A stretch of 64,000 bases of DNA from Verrucomicrobiota bacterium (GTDB taxonomy: Bacteria; Verrucomicrobiota; Verrucomicrobiia; Opitutales; Opitutaceae): the NCBI GenBank assembly GCA_023391285.1, contig JAEWBF010000133.1, positions 62,001-126,000 on the forward strand, given 5' to 3'. Both the position numbers and the translations under genes were made by a program. Below, in pieces: positions 31,807-41,947 of the stretch. The notes beneath the pieces are model-generated. The model was not told the DNA's origin, searched no databases, and saw only the letters and a list, made by a program, of their open reading frames with translations. How positions within the stretch are numbered: the first letter of the stretch is position 1; every line of letters starts with the position of its first letter.

Positions 31807-34224
31807 TTAAAACTTATACGCGACGATCAGGTCGTAGTTTCGCGGCAGCTTCCGGATGGCGACCGTGTTGCCGATGTTGTCCGGGCTGTTGGACTGGAAG
31901 TAACGCTCGTCGGTCGCGTTGTTCACGCGCAGTCGGACCTCCCAGCGCGGAGTGCCGTAGAAGATGGATGCGTTCACGACCAAGGCCGACGGCAGGATGA
32001 AGGTCTTCGCCGAGCCGGACGTCATTGCGGCGGTGTAAACGCCGCCAACCGTGACACCGAGTCCGTTGGGCAGCGTGTAAGTGCCGAAGAGGCTCAGCAC
32101 TTTGTCGGGCAGGCCACCGCGTTCGTTGAAGCCGGCGTCGGCCGGAATGTTGGTGACGTTGAGCAGACCGCCGTAGGCGGCATAGGATGGGATGCCGAAG
32201 AACTCCGGCGCGACGCCGAAGGAGGTCGGCGCTTTCAGGTAAACGGTTTTCTGCCAGTTCGCCGCCGCGGAAATGCTCAGCCGTTTCGTGGGCACGTAGC
32301 GTAGTTCCGCTTCGATGCCCTGACCTTTTGTCGAGAAAGACTCGAAGGTGTTAGCATCGATCTGCGAGCGCGTCTGCCGATAGGCGTCGACCGCAAGGTA
32401 GAGGTGGTCATCGAGGAGGCTGACCTTAAGGCCGATCTCCTTGAGTTCGGAAGGCGTGATCGGGTTCGCGACGTTGGCGGGAGCGACGTCGCCGATGTTT
32501 CCGATCTGCAGCGATTGCTGCTTGGAGTAGGTGACGTAGGGAATGATCGCAGGCGTGAGCGCATACGAAAGGCTGGCCATCCATGACGTGGCGGTGCGCG
32601 TGTTCGAAACGCCGGTGGTTTTGAAAGGTCCGGTGACCGGGCCGTCGGCGGTTGAACCGGGGTCGGCGCGTGAGGAGATGTGGATGTAGTCCACGCGCCC
32701 ACCGGCGATCACGCTCAGCTTCTCAGCGATACGGGAATCGGTGAGCAGGCCAAACCCGGTGTCGGAGTGCTCGCTGTAGCGGTTCGCATTCCACGCGACC
32801 GTCCCCGGGCTTTTCAGCGGACTCAGGATGCGATCGAACGTGGTCGCGCCGACCGCGAGGTCGCGGCGGTTGAAGGGCTGAGAAGCGGTGAACGATCGAT
32901 TGTTGCCGTCGAAGTAGCGCCACGAGAGCGAGGCGCTGTTTTCCATCTCCAGCCACGGGGTCGGGGACGACTTCCGCTGGTAGGTGGTTTTATTTTCAAT
33001 GATGTAACCTGACGCCTTCGTGGCGAAACCCTGCGTGGTGTCTTTTTTGCGGCTGATCGTGTCGACGATTGTCTGGTTCTTCAGTGTGGCGTCGGGATTC
33101 GAATCGTTGACGAAGTCGACGAAGTAGATCGCGGACTTGGCGTTGGCGTAATCGCCGACGTCGGAGAGGATTTTGTTTCCCTCCAGGTGGACCGTGCTGA
33201 GGGTTGTCGGATCGAGCCCGTAGATTGGGCCGAGGGCAGCGAGCACGGTGGCCGCCGGTGTGCCATAGGCGAACGATCGGGTCATGCCTCCGGCGGCGTC
33301 GAATTCCGCGGGCGTGAGGACACCGTCGCCATTGAGATCGGCATCGTATAGCGGCTTTCCTGAAGTGTAGGTGCCGTGATCGATATAATCTTGGGTGAGC
33401 CGGTTGATGCCCGAGATCTCGATAGAGGCCCATTCATGATACTGCTGGCCAAACTCGACGCGCCAGGACCGGCCGAGATCGATCTCAAAGGAAGACTGGA
33501 GAAGCGCTTGTTCGTTGCCAGCGTTCCGGTAGTAACTGCCGGAGTTCTCGAACATCGTGTAGACATAGTAGCCGGCGTTGCGGTCACCGAGGAAACCGAG
33601 CGAGCCGCCCTGTTCGAGCGTGGCCTGTCGTTTGGACCAGCTACCGACGGTGACCGACATCTTGCCTACATCCTTTTCCAGATACTTGCCTGTGCTGGCG
33701 CGTGAGGACTTGGGAATGAAATTCAGATATCCGCCGATCTTTCCGGGACCGAAAATCGGAGACGGCGGGCCGCGCACGACATCGATACGGTCGGTTGCTC
33801 CAATAGGCGTCGGATAAACGCCACCGTTCTCGATCCGCTTCATTCCGCGGAAGTAGTTTTCGCCGCTGGTTCCGCGAAGATCGAGTGAGCCTGCGATGCC
33901 GAAGGAGGATGTAGTATAGGAGCTAGGGACGATCGCGGCGAGCCCCTCGATATTGTCGACTCCATATTGCTCCAGCATTTCGGTGCTGACGGACGAGACA
34001 GCGCGTGGCGTTTCCAGCACAGGGCGCGAGCCTCCGAACACCGAGGAAATCGGAGCCTTGGGAAGCACGCCGGCGGGATCGTCGACGGCCTCTTCTACGA
34101 CAAATCGATCGAGGATGACGATGGGCTCGGCGGGTTCGGCAGGCTGTTTGTCGGCTTGGGCAAAGGCGTTCAGGCTAGGCCATAGAAGGCCCGCCGCGCC
34201 CACGAAACGCGCAATCTTTATCAT
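31807..34224 (-). CDS. TonB-dependent outer membrane receptor
   Basis: The 805-residue protein starts at ATG 34224 (MIKIARFVGAAGLLWPSLNA) with a signal peptide ending AFA. A possible TonB box (PIVILDRFVV) is followed by a plug domain (TPRAVSSVSTEMLEQYGVDN, DRIDVVRGPPSPIFGPGKIG). A 22-strand barrel follows and ends with aromatic YKF. The architecture is that of siderophore- or small-solute receptors rather than SusC. Residues 296-307 (DLNGDGVLTPAE) form a canonical EF-hand loop in what should be an extracellular loop. It heads the operon with five exported amidohydrolases and an exported deaminase, so it probably imports their substrate. A start further upstream is open but unsupported. Confidence 0.95.
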   Translation of the reverse strand: MIKIARFVGAAGLLWPSLNAFAQADKQPAEPAEPIVILDRFVVEEAVDDPAGVLPKAPISSVFGGSRPVLETPRAVSSVSTEMLEQYGVDNIEGLAAIVPSSYTTSSFGIAGSLDLRGTSGENYFRGMKRIENGGVYPTPIGATDRIDVVRGPPSPIFGPGKIGGYLNFIPKSSRASTGKYLEKDVGKMSVTVGSWSKRQATLEQGGSLGFLGDRNAGYYVYTMFENSGSYYRNAGNEQALLQSSFEIDLGRSWRVEFGQQYHEWASIEISGINRLTQDYIDHGTYTSGKPLYDADLNGDGVLTPAEFDAAGGMTRSFAYGTPAATVLAALGPIYGLDPTTLSTVHLEGNKILSDVGDYANAKSAIYFVDFVNDSNPDATLKNQTIVDTISRKKDTTQGFATKASGYIIENKTTYQRKSSPTPWLEMENSASLSWRYFDGNNRSFTASQPFNRRDLAVGATTFDRILSPLKSPGTVAWNANRYSEHSDTGFGLLTDSRIAEKLSVIAGGRVDYIHISSRADPGSTADGPVTGPFKTTGVSNTRTATSWMASLSYALTPAIIPYVTYSKQQSLQIGNIGDVAPANVANPITPSELKEIGLKVSLLDDHLYLAVDAYRQTRSQIDANTFESFSTKGQGIEAELRYVPTKRLSISAAANWQKTVYLKAPTSFGVAPEFFGIPSYAAYGGLLNVTNIPADAGFNERGGLPDKVLSLFGTYTLPNGLGVTVGGVYTAAMTSGSAKTFILPSALVVNASIFYGTPRWEVRLRVNNATDERYFQSNSPDNIGNTVAIRKLPRNYDLIVAYKF

Positions 34225-34798
34225 GGTGCAGTGATGTGTGTGTGTTGGTGTGTGGTGCCGGCACCTTGGGAGCAGAGGCGGTGCCCGGTGAAGGGATTGG
34301 CGAGGTTTGAACCATGAATTCTTTTTGCGTGAAAACCGGGTAGGAAGACGTCCGGGCCAGCGTATCCATGACGTGGAGTCGGTGACGCGTGTTGTTCGAG
34401 GACGGACGGGAGCCCCTTGTGAACCGAGCGGCGTGTGCAGCGATGCGGCTGTCAGTGCAAGTGCGCGATGAGGTGCACGACGGCGAAGAATGCGGGACGG
34501 CCGTGCGGCTCGGTGTATCCACTTTTTCGCGACGTGAGCGCGCGCACGGATGCGCGGGCGCGCCAGATCGCTAGCGTGGGACGATCGCGGCGTGTCGCGA
34601 CCTGGATGGTCCAGGAAAGTGGCGATCGGCGATTTCCCAGGGTGTGAGTGATCGAACGGGGGCCGCCGGCGGCAAATCAACTTGTCGACGACGCGATCGC
34701 GCGGGCCGGGCAGCCGTGCGCGGTGCGCGACCGCTCGAGCAGCGGGCGCTCACCGCGAGGGAGAGTAGGTGATGACGGAGTGAGTTGGCGGACGACTG
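34225..34798. other. 574-base gene-free stretch upstream of the receptor operon
   Basis: No frame here has a believable start, composition or binding site. It must contain the promoter of the minus-strand operon that starts at 34224. I see a TG-rich run near 34229-34252 and no clear sigma-70 hexamers, inverted repeat of note or riboswitch. Confidence 0.4.
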
Positions 34799-35239
34799 TC
34801 AGCGCTGCTGACGAAGGGCCAGGAACTGCCAGGTCGCGAGGACGTCGACGAGCAAGGCCTGGCCGACGACGAAGGCGATGCCCCAGGGCGTGAAGGAGAA
34901 CCACGGGCCGAGAATCACCACGATGCTCAGGAGCACCCACGCGATGTTGCCGACGACGAGCGCGTAGCCGATGCCGCGATGACGCGCGCCGGTCAGGCAG
35001 TGCAGAACGAGGGCGGCGACGAAGGGCACGAGAATGATCACGGCGGCTTTCAGGAGCGCGTCGGAAAAACCGAGGAGTTCGCGCGGACGGGCGGGGAGCA
35101 AAGCGAGCGCGATGGTGAACGGGCCGGTGATGATCGCGTCGACGGCAAACGTGGTGCGGGGTGAAAAGGAGAGCAGCCGGGAGAGCAAGGTCGGCTTGGT
35201 GGCGGCGTGAAGGTGAGTGGAGGAGGCGGAGGAGTTCAT
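34799..35239 (-). CDS. four-helix membrane protein, unknown function
   Basis: The 146-residue product (MNSSASSTHLHAATKPTLLS) has four hydrophobic segments: TFAVDAIITGPFTIALALLP, LLKAAVIILVPFVAALVL, GYALVVGNIAWVLLSIVVIL and WGIAFVVGQALLVDVLATWQ. The family is unrecognised; its layout recalls small membrane proteins often encoded beside regulators. It diverges from the XRE/MmyB-type gene, with a 53-base gap that contains the palindrome at 35276, so it is a likely target of that regulator. Confidence 0.78.
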   Translation of the reverse strand: MNSSASSTHLHAATKPTLLSRLLSFSPRTTFAVDAIITGPFTIALALLPARPRELLGFSDALLKAAVIILVPFVAALVLHCLTGARHRGIGYALVVGNIAWVLLSIVVILGPWFSFTPWGIAFVVGQALLVDVLATWQFLALRQQR

Positions 35240-35275
35240 GGCAGGAGTCTATCTTGCTTGGGGGTGGGGCGGCCA

Positions 35276-35290
35276 TTACCTCGGAGGTAA
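35276..35290. promoter_or_regulatory. palindromic operator candidate overlapping the XRE ribosome binding site
   Basis: TTACCTC-G-GAGGTAA is a perfect 7-bp inverted repeat in the 53-base divergent gap. Its right arm includes the GGAGG ribosome binding site of the regulator gene starting at 35293. Binding here could block both transcription of the divergent pair and translation of the regulator. Confidence 0.5.
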
Positions 35291-35292
35291 AG

Positions 35293-36132
35293 ATGAACTC
35301 CTGCCGCGTGAGCTCGCCTGGTTCGATGGCGACGGACTATGTGTTGGGAACGGCGTTGCGCGACTGGCGGTTGCACCGACGGCGCAGTCAGATGCAGCTC
35401 GCGGATGACATGGGCGTTTCGACGCGGCATCTGAGTTTCGTCGAGAACGGGCGCGCGCGGCCGAGTCGCGACATGTTGATGAGGCTGTTGGAGCTGCTCG
35501 ATGTGCCGGTGCGCGAGCGGAACGCGCTATTGCTCGGCGCGGGGTTCGCTCCGGCTTATAGCGCGGCCCCGATGGGCGATCCCTCGCTCGAAGCGGTGCG
35601 GGCGGCGATGCGGTTGATGTTGAACGGGCTGGAGCCGAATCCGGCGCTGGCGGTGGATCGACATTGGAATCTGGTCGATGCGAATCGGCCCGCGCAGCAA
35701 TTGTTGGCGGGGGTGGCTCCGTCGTTGTTGCAGGGTGCGGTGAATGTGTTGCGGATCAGTTTGCACCCGCAGGGGTTGGCGCCGCGGATCGCGAATTTCG
35801 ACGAGTGGCGGGCTTATGTGTTGCGACGGCTCGCGCACGACATCGATCGCACGAAGGATCCGGTGTTGGTGGAGCTGCGCAACGAACTCTCCGGTTACGA
35901 GGCAAACTTGAAGGACTCGCAACGCGCGGGGTTGAAGGAGGAGGCGGGCGGAGAGCTGCCGATTCTGGTGCCGCTGCGGTTGCGCACGCCGGCGGGTGAG
36001 CTCTCGTTTTTGAGCGCGACGACGGTGTTCGGCTCGGCGTTGAACGTGGCGGTGGCGGAACTCGCGATCGAAACCTTCCTGCCGGCGAATGCGGCGACGC
36101 GCGAGGCCCTGCAGCGAATGGCGAAAACGTAA
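35293..36132 (+). CDS. XRE-family regulator with MmyB-like ligand-binding domain
   Basis: The 279-residue protein starts at ATG 35293, five bases after GGAGG; an internal ATG at 35326 is the other option. An N-terminal helix-turn-helix (LRDWRLHRRRSQMQLADDMG, STRHLSFVENGRARPSRDML) precedes a MmyB/MLTR-type C-terminal domain (about residues 110-270, with NPALAVDRHWNLVDANRPAQ and FLSATTVFGSALNVAVAELA). Members often control a divergently encoded enzyme and bind lipid-like ligands. Here the divergent neighbour is a membrane protein, and the 15-base palindrome at 35276 is the natural operator. Confidence 0.93.
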   Translation: MNSCRVSSPGSMATDYVLGTALRDWRLHRRRSQMQLADDMGVSTRHLSFVENGRARPSRDMLMRLLELLDVPVRERNALLLGAGFAPAYSAAPMGDPSLEAVRAAMRLMLNGLEPNPALAVDRHWNLVDANRPAQQLLAGVAPSLLQGAVNVLRISLHPQGLAPRIANFDEWRAYVLRRLAHDIDRTKDPVLVELRNELSGYEANLKDSQRAGLKEEAGGELPILVPLRLRTPAGELSFLSATTVFGSALNVAVAELAIETFLPANAATREALQRMAKT

Positions 36133-36197
36133 GCGGAGCGGACGGCGTGGGCGATTCCGCCCTTGCGGGTGGTGGGGCGAATGCGTGCAGTGCGAGG

Positions 36198-36650
36198 ATG
36201 AAAGTTTCGTTCACGACGAAGGAGTTCGCGCGGCTGCTGGAGCTGGTGCACATGGGGCTGTCGGTCGCGGGAGCGCGGGCGGACGATCCTGCGACGATGC
36301 CGGAGCGCTACGAAGATCTGGCGCAGAAGCTTTTCGGGATGGCGGAAGTGTTCGGCTGCGCGGAACTCGTCGAGTCGGATGTGAACGGAGAGTTGTTTCT
36401 CAACGAGCGCGTGACGGAAGGCGTGGCGGCGGAGAAGTTGGACGCGTTTGCGGAGGACACGTTTTGGGCGGAGCTCGTGGCGCGGCTGGCGGCAAGGGAT
36501 TTGCGGGCGGAGATTGGAAGCGCGGCGGAGGCGGAGGAGTTGGAGCCGGAACACGAGGAGAAGCTGGCGGAGATGCAGGATGCGTATTGGCGGGAGTTCG
36601 AGCAGAGCGGCGTGGATCATCTGGTGTTGTTGAAAGGCGGGCGGGGATGA
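36198..36650 (+). CDS. small acidic protein, unknown function
   Basis: The 150-residue frame starts at ATG 36198 (MKVSFTTKEFARLLELVHMG). It is strongly acidic and helical (EELEPEHEEKLAEMQDAYWR) and has a central conserved-looking ESDVNGELFLNERVTEG. No signal peptide, membrane segment or cysteine motif is present. It lies 65 bases after the XRE gene on the same strand and could be co-transcribed with it. I do not recognise the family. Confidence 0.7.
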   Translation: MKVSFTTKEFARLLELVHMGLSVAGARADDPATMPERYEDLAQKLFGMAEVFGCAELVESDVNGELFLNERVTEGVAAEKLDAFAEDTFWAELVARLAARDLRAEIGSAAEAEELEPEHEEKLAEMQDAYWREFEQSGVDHLVLLKGGRG

Positions 36651-36721
36651 CACGGATTCGCGGGGGGTGCTGACACGCAGGCGGCTTGCGAGAGGGGGGC
36701 CGGGCTGGCGAAGCTCGCTGC

Positions 36722-38131
36722 ATGAGCTCTCTTCCGGTCCGGTTGTGGTGGGCGGCGTGGATGGTGGTGCTGGTGGGCGTGGCAACTGTGGCGCAGCCGC
36801 GGATGCCGCTCGACGACGTGGACATTGAAGAGCTGGTGTTTCTACGGCACTGGGTGCCGGCGGAGTATCCCGCGGAGGCGTTGAAGCAGAAGCTGAGCGG
36901 GAAGGTTCAGGTCCGGTTTGTGACGGACGAAACGGGACGAGTGACGTCGGCGCGAGCGTTGGAGGCGGAGGACGAGAGGTTCGCGGACGCGGCGGTGGCG
37001 GCAGTGAAGCAATGGGAAATCGAGCCGGTGAAGGATGGTGGCCGGGCGACCGCGAGTGGGTTGGACGTGGTGGTGGAGTTTTCTCCGGCGATCGCGCAGA
37101 AGAAGTATCGGGCGGGCGACACGCCGCCATTCGAGATGCTGCCGTGGCCGTCACCGAGCACGCCGACGCGTCCGGGAGAGACGCCGGAAGGCGATTATCC
37201 GGCTTCGTTGGAGAGCCGGCGGCTAAATGGGCAAGTGGTGTTTCGCGGGACGGTGATGGAGGATGGCTCGGTCGTGTTCGGCGGAGTCATCGATGCGTCG
37301 CATGCGGATTTTGTGATCCCGACCATCAAGTCGCTGCGAAAATGGCGTTTCACTCCTGCGATGCAGGGGGACCTCGCGCTGCGGACTGAGACGCAAGGCG
37401 TGATGACGTTCACGGCGCTGGAAACGAAGCCGGCCGAAGTGCTCGAGGCGTATCGGATATCGTTGCCCAATGGAGACGCGCCGGAGCTGCCTCCGGCGGT
37501 GGCGATCGCGTGTGAGGCGGTATGGCCGATAGATCGACTGCTGGCAGGGGAAAGCGGAAGCGCGGTGGTGGAGTTCGACGTGATCGAAAACGGGCAGGTG
37601 AAAAACGTGGTCGTAGTCGAGGCGACGCAGCGGGACTTTGGGCAATCGGCCGTGGCTGCGATGGAAGCTTGGGTGTTTGCGCCAGCGCCGGACGACAGAG
37701 TGATGGTTCAACTCGTCAAAGTGCCGACGCAACTGGAGCGGCGGAGATTCAAACGGGTGGTGGAGTTCGCGTCGCCGAAAGAGGCCGAGTTGGATTCTGA
37801 AGGGCGGCTGGCGGCGGCGATGAAGCAAGGCGAGATCGGTGGCGCGAAAGGCTTGGATGAGAAGCTGACGCCGATTTATCGCGTGGCACCGCGTTATCCG
37901 CAGGATTTGCGGATCGCGGGTGGGCCGGCAGGACGTGCGGAGGTGGAGTTTGTGATCGATCGGGAGGGACGGGCGCGTTTGCCGCGCGTGGTCAGTGCGA
38001 CGCACGAAGCGTTTGGCTGGGCGGCGGCGACGGCGGTGTCGCAGTGGGTGTTTCGATCGCCGCGGCGCGGCGGGGAGCCGGTGGATGTGAAGGTGCGGAT
38101 GCCGTTCGACTTCCCGGCGCCGAAACGCTGA
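36722..38131 (+). CDS. exported protein of four TonB C-terminal-like repeats
   Basis: The 469-residue protein starts at ATG 36722 (MSSLPVRLWWAAWMVVLVGV) with a signal peptide. It holds four TonB-C-like units: about residues 35-130 (AEYPAEALKQKLSGKVQVRF), 140-240 (DYPASLESRRLNGQVVFRGT), 250-350 (GESGSAVVEFDVIENGQVKN) and 375-465 (RYPQDLRIAGGPAGRAEVEF). The last unit shares RLPRVVS and FGWAAATAV with the final unit of the gene at 14687, so the two are paralogues. No TonB anchor or proline spacer is present. Role unknown; periplasmic interaction is the simplest inference. Confidence 0.85.
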   Translation: MSSLPVRLWWAAWMVVLVGVATVAQPRMPLDDVDIEELVFLRHWVPAEYPAEALKQKLSGKVQVRFVTDETGRVTSARALEAEDERFADAAVAAVKQWEIEPVKDGGRATASGLDVVVEFSPAIAQKKYRAGDTPPFEMLPWPSPSTPTRPGETPEGDYPASLESRRLNGQVVFRGTVMEDGSVVFGGVIDASHADFVIPTIKSLRKWRFTPAMQGDLALRTETQGVMTFTALETKPAEVLEAYRISLPNGDAPELPPAVAIACEAVWPIDRLLAGESGSAVVEFDVIENGQVKNVVVVEATQRDFGQSAVAAMEAWVFAPAPDDRVMVQLVKVPTQLERRRFKRVVEFASPKEAELDSEGRLAAAMKQGEIGGAKGLDEKLTPIYRVAPRYPQDLRIAGGPAGRAEVEFVIDREGRARLPRVVSATHEAFGWAAATAVSQWVFRSPRRGGEPVDVKVRMPFDFPAPKR

Positions 38132-38284
38132 ACGGTTGGGGTTTGGTTGTTTGATCGCATGGGTTGGCGCCGGTTCGGGCGAGTAGCGCGACTGTCGGGG
38201 GTGGCAAAATCTGCGTGGTGACCAGCAAGAGGGGCGCAGCGCGAAGGGGGCGGAGGGCTTACGATGGGGCATTCTCTTCACACC

Positions 38285-38425
38285 ATGAATGCGATCACCC
38301 TTCTCACCTTGTTTTGTTTGGCGGCTGTGTTTGCGCTTTGGGCGCGGCTGGAGGCGGCGGAGTTGGCGCGTCCGGTGTTGGAGCGGGTGCGAGTGAAAGA
38401 GGATGGCGGCAGAGAAGCCCGATGA
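38285..38425 (+). CDS. 46-residue single-span membrane protein coupled to hemY
   Basis: The frame MNAITLLTLFCLAAVFALWA is followed by a charged tail (ARLEAAELARPVLERVRVKE). It ends in TGA overlapping the ATG of the next gene (ATGA), so translation is coupled. A single N-terminal transmembrane helix with a charged cytoplasmic tail recalls CcoS-type or other small subunits, but I cannot name it. The overlap with HemY suggests a role in heme supply or in membrane attachment of that enzyme. Confidence 0.65.
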   Translation: MNAITLLTLFCLAAVFALWARLEAAELARPVLERVRVKEDGGREAR

Positions 38426-39837
38426 AAGCGTCGGCGACGATGGTGAGCGCGCGGTTTCGTCGCGGCGGGAACGCTCGCACGACCGTTGCGGTGATTGGGG
38501 CGGGAATCACCGGCTTGACGGCGGCGTGGACCTTGCGGCGGGAAGGATTGGACGTGGTGGTGTTTGAAGCGGCCCCACGCGGAGGCGGGGCGATCGGGAG
38601 TTTTCGCGTGGGCGAGTGGCTGCATGAGACGGGGCCGAATGCGCTGATGGAGAATTCGGCGGAGGTGCCGGCGTTGATCGAGGAGATCGGGCTGGCAAAG
38701 CAGCGGGTGTATGCGTCGCCGGCGGCGAAGAAACGGTATGTGGTGCGGGACGATGTGATGCACGCGATGCCGGGTTCGCCCGTGGCATTCGCGCTGACGG
38801 ATTTGTTTTCCTGGAAGGCCAAATTGAAGCTGTTGGGCGAGCCGTGGCGGCGGAGGGCGTCGGCGGATGAGGAGGAAAGCGTCGCGCAGTTTGTGAACCG
38901 CCGGCTGGGGCGGGAGTTTTTGGATTATGCGGTGAATCCATTTGTCGGCGGAGTCTATGCGGGCGACCCCGCGCGGTTGTCGGTGAAGCATGGATTTCCG
39001 AAGCTGTGGAAATTGGAGCAGGAGCATGGCTCGCTGATTCGCGGCGCGATTGCGCGGCGGAATGCGAGCGGGGGTCCGGCGGGACGGATGTTCTCATTTG
39101 CGGGTGGGCTGCAGGAGTTGCCGCGCACGATGGAGCACCTGCTGGCGGGTGCGGTGCGACGGGGCACGCGCGTGCGGGCGGTGCGGCGCACAGGCGCGGC
39201 GTGGGAGGTGGAGTTCAAGACGGCGGGCGTGGTGTTGAAGGAAAAATTTGCGGCGGTGATCTGCGCGCTGCCGCCGGACGGACTGGCGAAGATTGCGTTC
39301 GAAGGCTTCGCGCACGCGGCCGAGTTGAAAGAGTGGTCGCGGATCGAGCATGCGCCGGTGGCATCCGTATTCACGGGATGGAGACGGGAGGCGGTGGCGC
39401 ATCCGTTGGACGGATTCGGGGTGCTCGTGCCGGAGGTCGAGCGCGGAAACGTGTTGGGCACGCTGTTCTCGAGCACGATCTTTCCGCGGCGGGCGCCCGA
39501 CGGGCACGTGGCGCTGACGACGTTTGTCGGCGGCGTGCGGCAGCCGGAACTGGCGGGATTGTCGGAAGAGGAACTGTGCGATTTGGTGGCGGACGAACTG
39601 CGGCTGCTGGTTGGAGCGCGGGGCCGCCCGGAGTATGTGCATGTGGCGCGCTGGCCGCGGGCGATTCCGCAATACACGCTCGGTTACGGGCGGTATCTGG
39701 AGATTTGCGCGAAGGCAGAGAAGGCGGCGCCGGGGCTATTGATCGGCGGAAATGGGCGCGATGGCATCTCGCTCAGCAACTGCATCGCGAGCGGACGAAG
39801 GCTGGCGCGAGAGGCGGGAGCTTGGGTGGGAAGGTGA
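38422..39837 (+). CDS. hemY: protoporphyrinogen/coproporphyrinogen oxidase, HemY type
   Basis: The 471-residue FAD enzyme oxidises protoporphyrinogen IX or coproporphyrinogen III late in heme synthesis. The N-terminal dinucleotide motif is VAVIGAGITGLTAAWTLRRE. The GG doublet region is APRGGGAIGSFRVGEWLHET, and NPFVGGVYAGDPARLS is a hallmark of HemY. The C-terminal FAD signature is LLIGGNGRDGISLSNCIASG. A longer in-frame start at 38164 has no family support; the ATG at 38422 overlaps the 46-codon gene. It lies next to cytochrome c maturation genes, as expected for a heme-demanding block. Confidence 0.93.
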   Translation: MKASATMVSARFRRGGNARTTVAVIGAGITGLTAAWTLRREGLDVVVFEAAPRGGGAIGSFRVGEWLHETGPNALMENSAEVPALIEEIGLAKQRVYASPAAKKRYVVRDDVMHAMPGSPVAFALTDLFSWKAKLKLLGEPWRRRASADEEESVAQFVNRRLGREFLDYAVNPFVGGVYAGDPARLSVKHGFPKLWKLEQEHGSLIRGAIARRNASGGPAGRMFSFAGGLQELPRTMEHLLAGAVRRGTRVRAVRRTGAAWEVEFKTAGVVLKEKFAAVICALPPDGLAKIAFEGFAHAAELKEWSRIEHAPVASVFTGWRREAVAHPLDGFGVLVPEVERGNVLGTLFSSTIFPRRAPDGHVALTTFVGGVRQPELAGLSEEELCDLVADELRLLVGARGRPEYVHVARWPRAIPQYTLGYGRYLEICAKAEKAAPGLLIGGNGRDGISLSNCIASGRRLAREAGAWVGR

Positions 39838-39889
39838 AGGGACGGAGAATTTTGGTTTGGAGGGGAAGCGGAGCGGAGGAGGAGTTTCT

Positions 39890-39918
39890 AACCGCAGCGA
39901 GCGCGAAGAGCGCATCGG
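39890..39918. repeat. dispersed 9-bp-periodic repeat, copy 6
   Basis: AACCGCAGCGAGCGCGAAG followed by AGCGCATCGG lies in the gap between hemY and ccsA, 26 bases before copy 7. Confidence 0.6.
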
Positions 39919-39943
39919 AGTGCGGATTCCATCTGGGGGAATG

Positions 39944-39972
39944 ACCGCAAAGCGGCGCAGAGGGCGCAAAAG
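39944..39972. repeat. dispersed 9-bp-periodic repeat, copy 7
   Basis: ACCGCAAAGCGGCGCAGAG followed by GGCGCAAAAG is the last copy. A further small hairpin (GGGGC-GTGAA-GCCCC) at 39995-40009 follows, just before the ccsA stop. Confidence 0.6.
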
Positions 39973-40028
39973 CTAGACCTCCGATGGAAGCCGGGGCGTG
40001 AAGCCCCTCCCACAGGGGACGCCTCGCT

Positions 40029-41933
<1,905 letters not shown>

Positions 41934-41947
41934 GTCGGGGAGGACGG

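Noticed and set aside
38164..38421. Extended N-terminus of HemY
   Set aside because: The extra 86 residues are Gly/Ala/Arg-rich with no homology pattern and overlap the coupled 46-codon gene.
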